A DNA stretch of 29,072 nucleotides. Source: Dipylidium caninum (lineage: Eukaryota; Platyhelminthes; Cestoda; Cyclophyllidea; Dipylidiidae). The stretch lies in the NCBI GenBank assembly GCA_017562135.1, contig QEYB01001041.1, forward strand, positions 1-29,072. The letters run 5' to 3'. Position numbers and translations under genes: made by a program. How positions within the stretch are numbered: the first letter of the stretch is position 1; each line of letters starts with the position of its first letter. The notes beneath the pieces were generated by a model. It ran no database searches and was not told the origin of the DNA. It saw only the letters and a program-made list of their open reading frames with translations. This document shows, piece after piece, positions 19,891-29,072 of this stretch.

Positions 19891-20857
19891 CCAATTGCCA
19901 CGCGGACGAACTCTGTGGCTTCCTTTACCCCTCATTTTCGTCGACTGTTTTTGCCATGATATTTTGGGCAAATCGCGCGCTCCTCTCCTCATTTTTTGTC
20001 CCCGACTTTCCATTCACCTTCGTGGAACACTATTTGGTGCGGTTGACAAGAACCCGACGCCTCCGCCCTTCGATGGGTGGAGGCCGGCGGCGGAGCGGAG
20101 CGCGTTCCTCTCAACCTCCGCCTTCTCGTCCGCCTGTCGGGTGGCTTTTCGCCATTTCCTTGCTTCCGGCGGGTTTCAGGCCAGCCAGGCAATTGCTCCT
20201 CCCCCCTTCACCGCTCCCCAGCCAAGATCGTCCGTCGTTCTTCCTGTTCGTCCGCCTTTGAGGTGTCGTCAGGGCGTCAGAGCGTCGGGGCACCCCTGGC
20301 ATCGCCACGACCAACCGTCGACATCATCATCATCACCACCATCATCGTCATCTCGTGTTAGAATTGACAAGACTACCCACGAAGCGTCGTTCCTCTCCGC
20401 GCCCGTCTTTGAAGCGGCGTCTCCCTCCTCCCTCCGCCCTGCTTCCGCTCTCCCCTTTTTGCCCAGGTCGTCGTGAGGGCGTCAAAAGCGGCGTGTCGCT
20501 CGGCGTCGGGATCGCGTCCTTCTTCGAAATCTCAGCTTTAATTCCTGCTGTGCAACAACGCGGCGCTGATCGCTTGTCTGGGCAGAAGGAAATAAAGCAT
20601 ATTTCCTCAATCTGCCCCCCCCCCAACCCCGGCGGCGCCACGGCCAAACGCCGACGGCGTCATCGTCGTCATCATCACCACCTCGCGTTAAAATTAGCAG
20701 GAATGTCGGAAAGACAACAAAAAAATGAGCCCCGCGGAGTGGGGCGCGACCCAGGAGATCTTATCGGAGTGAAGCTTGGAGTGACAGTGTGACAGTTTGC
20801 CAATTATTTCCTCCTTTCCTCTGCCATTGCCTCTCCCTCGCGTCTCCGCTCCACCTC
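19891..20857. other. Segment separating right A from right C
   Basis: Nothing similar lies between A and C in the left arm, where the two modules are directly joined. It contains two diverged copies of a block with CCACG-CCAA-CG-CGAC, a CATCATCATC run and CTCG-GTTA-AATT (at 20308 and 20641, 333 bases apart), each preceded by a GTCGT-AGGGCGTCA motif (about 20267 and 20470). No convincing gene is visible. Confidence 0.55.
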
Positions 20858-21000
20858 CTCCTCGGCCGCCGCCGGTTGCTAGGACCGGACAGTGACAACC
20901 TGCTCTCACTTAGCAACAGGAAAGTGAACTATTCACATACTCACACACATTCACACACAAACACAAACAGACCCTTTCTCTCTCGTCCACGCCGTCACTC
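20858..21000 (-). other. 143 bp island identical between C copies (right copy)
   Basis: This is the exact reverse complement of 13985-14127. On this plus strand an open frame reads LLGPDSDNLLSLSNRKVNYS followed by His/Thr/Ser repeats. The frame breaks outside the island, so coding is doubtful. Confidence 0.8.
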
Positions 21001-22405
21001 CCACTCCCCCGTCCCCTGCTCCCATCATTCCGTCACCAATGAGATGATGTTGATTCTATTCATTTTGCCGCCAACATGCACAGGCTGCACAGTGGCCCGG
21101 GGGAGAGGAAGAGGAGGAGTGGGAAAATTGCCTCGCGACATCCTCCACTCATTCCCGCCGTTTGATCACCTTGGACCAAGCCAGTTAACCGTCGCCGACG
21201 CGGCCGCAGCCCCCGGCCTGTCTCGAGATTGGACCTCGCGGGCGAACGAGGAGCACCGGGTGGAAGAGAGGAGAGATAGGGGAGGAGGGCAGTGAACCGA
21301 GCGGTGCGCCCTTTCCACGTCAGTCAGCTAAATGGGCTCGAGCTCAGATGTGGCTGAAGCGCGAGACATGTTGGAGACTTCTGGACAGCGCCGGACCGTT
21401 TTTCCTCCCTTCCTCCCTTCTCCTCCTCCCGCCTCCTCCTTTCATCTCCTCCCTCGCCCACTCGCCCCTCGCCCTCGCCCCTCGCCCCTCCCCCCCGCCC
21501 ACCAGTCCGACCATTCACAACGGTCACTACACGACCTGCACCACCTCGCGTAGGCTCTGTTCGAATTTATTGAACAGTCTCGGTGTCAGGTGGCGCCCAG
21601 GCCGTTTATCGGTGCACCAGCACCCTCGGTTTTTGTGACGCGCACATAGCGGCAGGACTCAGGAAGGGTGCTATGTTCCGGCGCAATTCATCATCGACTG
21701 AGCTTGTCCGAGGCTTCTCATCGCCCTCCCGTCGCATTTCCACGAGGTGCGATCGGAGAGCGTAAGCAAGCGGAGGCCAGAGCGGAGGCGGAGGTCGGGC
21801 GGAGGATCAGGAGACGGAGGGGGGGAGGGTGAGAGGGGGGAGGTGTGCACTGCTCACTTCTTTGCTGTCGGCTGAGCGGGCATCAGAAGCGGACAGAAGC
21901 CGCAACGCAAGGCGAGGAACACGTCTTCGCGTGTCCACCCACTCCTCAAGTGCAAGCCACTGGGCGGAGTTCAGTCACGGTTTTTTGAAGGACTGTTATC
22001 ATCTTGGCAATTTGAAGGCGCAACCTCCTCTCTGCCTGTTTGAATACGACTAGTAGATCCGCACAGCGTGCAGTATTTTAACTCATTCGCAAAGCCGCTC
22101 TTCCTCCTCAACTGCCCCACTTTCTTCCCTTCTTCACCTTTTTTGTTCTCTTGCCATTGTTTCGAGAAAGGAATGAGACACAAGGGCGATTTAAGTGAGC
22201 TTTTGTGGTGTGCGAGTCGTGAGCGGCCGGAGCGCAGGCTTCCAGACTGAGCCTGAAAGCCTTCACCAACTCGTGGGATAGATCCGCGGCGCGAAAAATG
22301 CTCGACGCTGTTCCGCTGATGCCAGTCGTAGACGAGAGGAACATGAGGAGTGGGGACTGCGTTCCACCACACACGCACAATCACTGGTCAAGTCGGGTCC
22401 AAACG
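20858..22405 (-). repeat. Module C, right copy
   Basis: This is the reverse complement counterpart of 12440-14127. Its inner end (20858-21000) is the 143 bp identical island, and its outer end is the GGACCCGACTTGACCAG block at 22385-22401. It is more AT-rich than the left C. Its simple repeats are decayed, suggesting an older separation than between the two A arms. Confidence 0.85.
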
Positions 22406-22814
22406 AAAAATCGGTCTCTTTCGGCCCGCGTGTGTCAACATTTGAATAGAAAAAAAAATGATAAAATGCATCAACAAAGGTTGATCATTTGACGGGCGTG
22501 TGAACTGAGGGCAATGCGGACGCATCGACGACTGCCTCCAAAATGCACGTCACACCTTGTCGCCTCCTCGTGTGGTTACACAACGCTATTCAAGTGGGAC
22601 TGCGGTGGAGCAGCAAAAGGCTAGTAAAAGTGTGAGCGAGTACTGCAGGCAAAATCCACCTAAAGGGATTCTGTGTGTCAGTTGGTATGGATGCTGGGTG
22701 TTCTGTGGGCAATCAGAGCCCTAACGAGTCGCGTGCGCCTTCGCCGAAGATGAGCGGCATTCGATTTCTTTGTTGGAACCCTGAAGGATGATTTTTTGAC
22801 CCATTTGTCTCCAG

Positions 22815-23235
22815 TGCAGCTTATATGGTTTTGGTGGACTATTACGAGCGGTTTGTGGAAATGAATCACCAGTAAGTCTTAAAACAGCTTCCCCAACACC
22901 TGCATACACGTAGTTGCCCTAGCAACGCATTTCAATAGCTTCCATCCCACTCTCCGGTTCCGGCCCGTTCCCCCCGCCCCCTGAACACCTGCCAGACTAT
23001 AATTATGCCGTTAGTATTTGTTCGCCCAACTTGGCAAATTTGGCGCCTTTTCCTATTAAGAATTAATTAAACTGATGGACCCAGCGGATTTAAGTTGCAG
23101 ATCCTCGATTGGGACTACACAGCCCCGCTGGCCACTCTCCATCCAATGCTACAATATGGCTTGAAGTCACAGCCAGAATTCTGTGGTATATCGATGAACG
23201 ACCTCAATTTCCGCATTCAAAATTATAATTGTCAG
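22815..23235 (+). CDS. Weak candidate exon pair, unknown protein
   Basis: Exon 22815-22871 has acceptor TTTGTCTCCAG and donor GTAAGT. Exon 23101-23235 has acceptor AAGTTGCAG and donor CAG|GTTATA. Both are multiples of three (57 and 135 bases), and a single frame runs through both: CSLYGFGGLLRAVCGNESP, then ILDWDYTAPLATLHPMLQYG and so on. A third piece at 23341, after TTGATTGACAG, would end at a stop after five codons. I recognise no domain, and short exons like these occur by chance. Confidence 0.22.
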
Positions 23236-24519
23236 GTTATATTGCTCTCTTTCTCTATTTTCACTTCTGTTGTTCGGTGATATTACCCGTGATGTGTAGC
23301 CACACGGAAGTGCAGCATCTGATTTGATGTTGATTGACAGGAGAGAACGCTAATTTAAGTGACATTACAAGCAGCATTTCCCTTGCACACTTTACCACAA
23401 ATCGTTCGCTAGTCGCTGAGCCAGTATCGAGCAACAACTCGTGGGATTTTGTGATGTGAAAGAGCGATCGTAACACCTCGCTAATTGCTAACCTTAAACG
23501 TTGAGAGGGAAGAATTGAGCGGGGTGGGCGGAGAGCGTTGCGGAATTTGAACACACTCCTCCCCCTCAATCTAGTATCTTTCCGGTCAATTAGAAGTCGT
23601 ACAATTCACAATCACCGGTTCTGCAAAATATTGACTTTTTATAATCTCCATTAAAGTAAGCTATAATTTCGAGACTAATCACTGGCGAAGCAATCAGAAA
23701 AGGCGGGAACTGGCACTCCTGCACTGATTGGTGGGGTTAGGACAAAGCTATGGTTCCTTTCATTAGCACGAGAGTGAGCAATTACGAAGCATGTGCCACG
23801 ACGAATCCGGAAAGAAAAGATGTCAAGATTAGCTTGTGGTTAGTAAGAGTTTCGGTGTCTTCAGAAACGCGAGCCTATGACCTGTCGTGAGTGCGTCTAA
23901 TGTAGAATATCATCCGGTGACTAGGCTGCATGAACCAAGATGGAAAAGTACATTGACGAAGGCTTTTCTCTCCACATTCCGTTCCTTGCATCCACTTGAG
24001 TGAAAGACTCAGTTTTCTATCAAACAAAGACTTGTACGTCCTGCATTTATCATCGAACCCAAACGAGAGAGGGAAGCAATGAGTCAGCGCAAGTACGCGA
24101 CAAGAAGTTAGCCCTGTGGATCAGTACGAGCTCAAACTAATCGTCTGCTTCGTTTCTCCCTCCTTTCCTCAACCTAAACAAACCGATGTGATAAGCAAGT
24201 GGTTTGGAGCCTCCACTCTCTGAGCGATTTTATTCGGGCTCGACGTCATTGAGGCCATCCCTGGTGTTGCTTATTTTGCCCTACCCTCTACTACCTATTT
24301 TCACGCGTAGATGATCTATCCTGAGCTTTAGGTGCGGAGTGTGTAGATCTTTCCTCCCCTTCCTCATCCCTCCATCGCGTGCTCCCTCCCTCTTCCTTCT
24401 CCCGCCCACCCCCACCGCCACACACTACTACCGCTATCCCTCCTCTCCTGTACTCCCGTTCACCAAACAACACACACCACACTGCACACGCAATATCTCT
24501 TGTCATTTTTGTTGCCTAG

Positions 24520-24718
24520 GTTTATTCGGAAATCCTATGCTCAAGCCCTAAAAATGCCCATTCAATGGTGTGAAAGGTTGCTTGAGAAATATGTCGTGGA
24601 AATTTGTGGATACTTGGCTCCACTCATCGCCTTACCTTCTCCTTTCTTCCCCTTCCCCGACTCACTTGTTTATACTCAGAAAAGGAGAAAGACAAAATGC
24701 ATCAGGCAACCAACTTAG
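24520..24718 (+). CDS. Weak candidate terminal exon, unknown protein
   Basis: A good 3' splice site (TTTTTGTTGCCTAG, AG at 24518-24519) precedes an open stretch that ends at a stop at 24716-24718. The peptide contains KSYAQALKMPIQWCERLLEK and a hydrophobic segment, so it could form a helix. No family is recognised, and its phase does not join directly to the exon pair at 22815-23235. Confidence 0.18.
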
Positions 24719-25180
24719 GCTTTCTATCTGTGCTGACAGATGTTTACAACGCCGCCTGAAAGTTAATATGGCGAGAAGAGTGATTTCGTTCAGCCATCGG
24801 CAAACATATTTTAGTGTGTTTGGAACCCCATAATCGCTTCTGATGTCGTGCCACTGCTTTTGTCGCCCTCGCCCCATGCAGCCCGGGATGCCCGGGGTGG
24901 AACCCTTCGTTCAATTAAAGCCTTCCCGATTCGAGCACTCAAGTTGTCATCGGGTATTAAAAATCCGCTTTCACGAAAAGTATGCCTTGAGAAGAGAGAG
25001 AAATCACTAACATGGCAGGTGAAGGAGGGAGAGGGAAAGTTTTGCGCCGCTTTACATAATTGCCAACTACATTAATTGTATCCCCTGGCGGGAGACGCCA
25101 AAAACCACGCTTTCATGATCAGTGAGTAGCCGGTGAATCAATAGCACTGCGAGGGGACGTCTTGGCGCATAAATTTTTAA

Positions 25181-25378
25181 TTACTTTCGACAAGTTTCCG
25201 TGTTCCGCAGCTCGCGCAGGAGGGGGGGCGACGGATTTAAGGACCCAGCGAACGGGCCGTTGGGCGTGAGGAAGCCTCTTTCCTTCACATAGCGCTCGCC
25301 TGCCAGTTGACCTTCAAAAAGCTCCAGGCAGTATAAACAAACGGCACAAAATAGTGTCTTTTGACTTGAAGCACACCG
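25181..25378 (-). CDS. Weak candidate terminal exon, Cys-containing peptide
   Basis: On the minus strand a pyrimidine-rich acceptor (CTCAATCTGTCAG) is followed by 65 open codons and a TAA stop. The peptide has Cys residues spaced like a small metal-binding site (CAVCLYC) and then FEGQLAGERYVKERGFLTPN. The GC content is higher than that of the surrounding flank. I recognise no family. The second reverse frame is also partly open. Confidence 0.25.
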   Translation of the reverse strand, partial: RCASSQKTLFCAVCLYCLELFEGQLAGERYVKERGFLTPNGPFAGSLNPSPPLLRELRNTETCRK

Positions 25379-26557
25379 CTGACAGATTGAGAGCGAGTGA
25401 CAGCGCAGAACGATGGTGGTAATCGGCACCCCGATGGCAATTCAAAACCCCATGGAAATGTGGGTGATATGATATGATAATAATGTACAGCTTTTCGGTT
25501 CATTTCATCAGTAAGTTTGACTTAATTTTGTGCTACGCCCGGATAAGGAACGCCCTCGTCCGCTCGCTGCCGGCTCTGGGTGAAAGCGGCGAGAAGAATG
25601 GGACTCGATGGGAAAGAATTCGTCTTGTTCACCTTTCAGACCACTTAAGCAATGTTGGTTTCATCTCTAACGCCACCATTTGCTCGTGCGTTGTCTCCGA
25701 ATTCAAGCGGGTTATATTGTCGATAATGCTAACACGGATCTTTCAAAATACGCCTTCCTCACTAAGTTGGTTATTCGGCCGCCGAACAAGCTAAAATTCT
25801 TGAATTTATAACCACACACTTTAATTTGAGCATTCCAATTCGGTAAATGAGGATTCGAGGGTGTTTTCGGCTAGCAATTGATTTCTGCAAATAAAGTAGT
25901 TTAACTTGTTTAATATCACTTCGCCTTAAAAGTGCATCTCAGATGGGCCAGAGGCACACAAGTAAGATCGTGCTTCCATTGCGAAGATACTGGCAATGTA
26001 AGAGAACGCCAAAAAGCTTGAAGTATTTCGAGCCAGACTCTGACTTTCAGAGTTGTTGTTGGCAAGACTTCCCCTAGTCCGACAAAACGCGGTCTAGGTA
26101 GCTTGAAAGAAGTGTCCACCAACTGATTCTTTCAGGATACGTGAGAAGCAGACACAAATGTGTTGGGTGTTTATATAAGAACCTCGGTGACACGTAAAGG
26201 ACACCGTGGCGCCGTCTTGAGAGAAATACACTCCGCCTATCAAGTATTCGAAGTGCCTCCCACCACCCCTTACCACGCAAGGATCATCATCTAAAGGATG
26301 TTCGACCCTCGGAGTTGGACGGAGGAGAACTGAGTGCAAAGTTCAGATGTCATCAACCATTCGTATTGGGATGAACGAGCGCCGGGCCGCAGTGACAGTT
26401 GGCCCCACCACGTCGCCTCACCTTTTCCACTCGCTGAGCGCCACACACAAAGTCGACTTCCCATGCTCCAAGATCGATCTACTCCAAGAAAATTCAGCTT
26501 GAGGAACTGCCAAACATACTACTTGAATGTTATAAGTAGAATTTAATGCATTCGAAG

Positions 26558-26578
26558 ACGGCAGCATAATGCTGCCGT
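26558..26578. other. Perfect 10 bp inverted repeat with a one-base centre
   Basis: ACGGCAGCAT and ATGCTGCCGT flank a single A. It is an almost perfect palindrome in the otherwise featureless right flank and could be a protein-binding site or a cruciform. No U-run follows. Confidence 0.7.
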
Positions 26579-28208
26579 TCTCATTTTCCTCAGAGGCAGA
26601 ATTACGCTCACCTTCTTGGAAATTACCAACGAAATACGGGACTGCGTTAAAATAGTGCAACCCAGGGAACTTCAACTACAGGCGGCGAAGGGAACATAAA
26701 CAGTTGTGTTTACACGCTAAGAAAGCAACGAAGACCAAAAGTGAAACAGTTCCAAGCGCGAGAGAAGGAGGGAGCTGGCAAAATCCAAACCCCTTACGCG
26801 TGTTGAAAGCCCACCGCACCTCGTATCTCTCACGCACGCACTTAAGGGACGAACACACACGCGGACTTCGTGAGCGATCCACCGATGTTTAGACGGGTGG
26901 ACGGACTCAGCGGACAGAGGAAATCATCAATCATACCGAGGCGCGACAGGAGGAAGCAGCGGTTGTCATGGTGAAAATGGGGTGAAAGCAGAGGCCACGA
27001 GTCGAACGAGTGACGAAACAACATATGACAATGTAGGAGAGAAATTAGGTGGAACAAAGTCATGAGGCTACAATCAGATTATCGCATAATGGTGGCTTAA
27101 CTAGAATGGCAATCGCCATCCCAAGTCGCTGTATCTGCTGTCCGCTCTCAATGGACAGAGTGCGAAGACTTTCGGCGAGCAGGCGAGAGATACGACGAGA
27201 GCGACATTAGTTCTATATGCTGCCGCCAGTTTTTGGAGACTCGTAGTGGAACATTACGTGAATCGTCCAAAAGCGGATACTCAAGCCTTGCTCGAAACAC
27301 GCGTAAATTTTCCGGACGATAGAAAACTTCTGTAGCAGCGTTCATCTACTGAGTTAGCGGATGAACGACGAGAGATTTGCTCACACTTCCACAGCACTCG
27401 ACTTTTCCAGTCGAATAAGGCAGTGTGTGTCAGCCTCGAGCGTCTTCGGTGAGGCTCACTCAAGAATAGATTCTCAGCATCTCACCAGCTATATAAGGGA
27501 TGGAAATGACAAATTCCTTTAAAATTACTCAAATGATGGAGCGAATAATATACATCTAAGTTTCCTCATCACCTATAAGAAGCATGAATATTTTATCCAG
27601 GGGCAAAAAAGGCTTCATTGGGTTCACACCAGTGGGGAAAGACACAAAAAGGCAAAAATATCGACAGTAAAGAACAAGGCAATCTGGCACTTCCTTCAAT
27701 GAAACAATTTAAGTTGTACGTCTTCTACTTGACAGACATGCGATTAAATGACGTGCTCTCTTTGTTGCAACTAAGCAACAAATTCGACTTTCCTGAGTCC
27801 AGAAGAAAAGCACATCCCTTTACGAGGAAAAAAACCTAGGAACCAAATGCGCAGAAAAGGCAGCCTCTCGTTCCCTGTCGCACTTGCATATACTAACTCC
27901 TATGCGTCGAGGAACTCAAAGCAAGGCTAAACGTGGAGAAACGCCCACAACTCCGGTCGTTGACCTTCTCTCTCGCCGTCCCTCCCCCCGCATCTCCAAC
28001 ATTCCTCTTGGCGGTCAATCAACATTCGTGGTCCTCGAGTGCATTCTCCGCGACAAGTGACATGATGGACCACGCAAGTGGTAAACGATTCCTATACAAA
28101 TAAGATGTAAATTTATTATAGACTGTCAATTTCTGAAGCGGATTCAGCAAGCCCCTCTTCCTCCCTGCCCTGAGATAGGGGGAAATCGCGTCGATAGTCT
28201 AGGTAACC

Positions 28209-28234
28209 GGAGTCTCACTGGACCACGAGACTCC
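28209..28234. other. 8 bp stem, 10-base loop inverted repeat
   Basis: GGAGTCTC and GAGACTCC flank a 10-base loop. No known RNA family is recognised. Confidence 0.6.
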
Positions 28235-29072
28235 ACGTCTCTTAGGACCGTAGGGGCGAGCCAACGAGATGCGAAGTAAATGAGAGATGGCGCAGGTCCT
28301 TCAGTTTATCCCGCACACACTGAGTGAGACAAATAAGCAAAAACTTAAACACACACGCAAAAGAAAATAAACGAAGAGAGAATTGGCACCTCGATTAATC
28401 CAGCGCTCAGCAGAAAAAGCATCGCTTCCACGCAAAGACAACGATGCACATTTAAGCAGAGCCGCAAATTCACGAAGCGCACAAGAACCCCATTCTTTAT
28501 TTGTCCGCATAAATAATTTTACCAATAAATATGCCTGCTTTACGTCAAAATCACACACATGTCCTTCCACTCGGCCTAAACCACAGCATTTAGATGGCAA
28601 AGCGAAGATGTCCAAATCCGCTCCTCCTTTCTTTCTTTGCGCCTACTCCACTAATTGAGGTGTCATCTAATTAGCCCTAATCAACCCGAGAAGAATATTC
28701 AAAGCAAGTAGAAGGAAAAATGAAAGTAAAGAGAAGATGTTACCCCTTCTTTTAGACGATACCGCCAAAATAATAGGAAAAAACGGTAGAGGTGGTTACT
28801 AATTTAGCCACATATACGTTGTAGGGCGGGCACGATGAAACAAGAGAGTTCAATCGGCAGCCATCACATGAAGCAAAAGAAAGAATGTTCCCTCGGAAAC
28901 GAACGGGGACGAGTGGCCGAGCATACACAGGAGAGGAGGGAAATCATTAAGTATCGTCGCCAAATAATGTTATAACTAGTCATCCGTCACGCTCGTCACT
29001 GCATATGTCTGCGCTTTGTTTAAATTTAAGAGACACACAAAACACAATACCACAAACGACAATCTTTCCTTT

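Larger units (their letters stand above)
22406..29072. other. Right flank, no confident gene
   Basis: The sequence is AT-balanced and unlike the modules. It contains the weak exon candidates listed separately, two small hairpins and otherwise nothing I can support. From about 25800 to 29072 I see no splice-bordered open stretch, RNA gene or repeat array. Confidence 0.5.

Noticed and set aside
8990..22405. Interpretation as a DNA transposon or LTR element
   Set aside because: I found no transposase, reverse transcriptase or integrase motif, no clear target-site duplication and no short terminal repeats at module edges. The modules also have different partners in each copy.
25474..25794. 106-residue plus-strand open frame beginning near a GTAAGT site
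   Set aside because: The GTAAGT near 25511 would remove most of the frame, and no domain or acceptor supports the rest.
28905..28935. GACGAGTGGCCGAGC resembling the start of a tRNA-Ser
   Set aside because: The following bases do not form a D arm, anticodon arm or T arm, and no B box is present.

Overview
The window looks like nuclear DNA from an invertebrate animal. I see no operons, ribosome-binding sites, or tRNA or rRNA genes. Coding evidence is exon-like, with GT...AG borders, poly-Gln/His tracts and an animal-specific transcription factor, and CpG is not depleted. The one protein I recognise is a NeuroD-family bHLH factor. Its flavour (KRGP-KKKPL before the basic region, [16 protein letters not shown] in helix 2) would suit a nematode or a flatworm; I cannot decide between them.

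Layout. Bases 1-2199 and 22406-29072 are AT-balanced flanks with no confident gene, only a few weak exon candidates and two small hairpins. From 2200 to 22405 the DNA is GC-rich, full of short tandem repeats, and built from three modules that I call A, B and C. Copy 1 (2200-3620, +) is the end of A joined to B. Copy 2 (8990-14127, +) is A joined to C. Copy 3 (15585-19890) is A joined to B on the opposite strand. A second C, also on the minus strand, lies at 20858-22405. The A copies therefore form a large imperfect inverted repeat (about 3.4 kb per arm, about 4 kb apart) around a spacer (14128-15584) that contains its own diverged duplication.

Between module copies 1 and 2, on the minus strand, is what I read as a NeuroD-like gene. 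A clean first exon (8741-8417, Gln/His-rich, good 5' splice site) is followed by a GC-rich interval of about 3.5 kb and then a bHLH exon (4956-4368). In the bHLH exon the family motifs are all present, but they are scattered over different frames by small insertions and deletions.

The most unusual features are: (1) the modular inverted repeat itself; (2) a CCAAT/TATA promoter-like block kept with identical spacing in both A arms and pointing inward; (3) two islands of 150 bp and 143 bp that are base-for-base identical between arms that otherwise differ every 10-20 bases; (4) the dominance of small indels over substitutions, both between the arms and in the NeuroD exon. The last point means that either uncorrected long-read error or a real indel-biased process must be considered before any biology is inferred. 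All identity statements are by-eye alignments.
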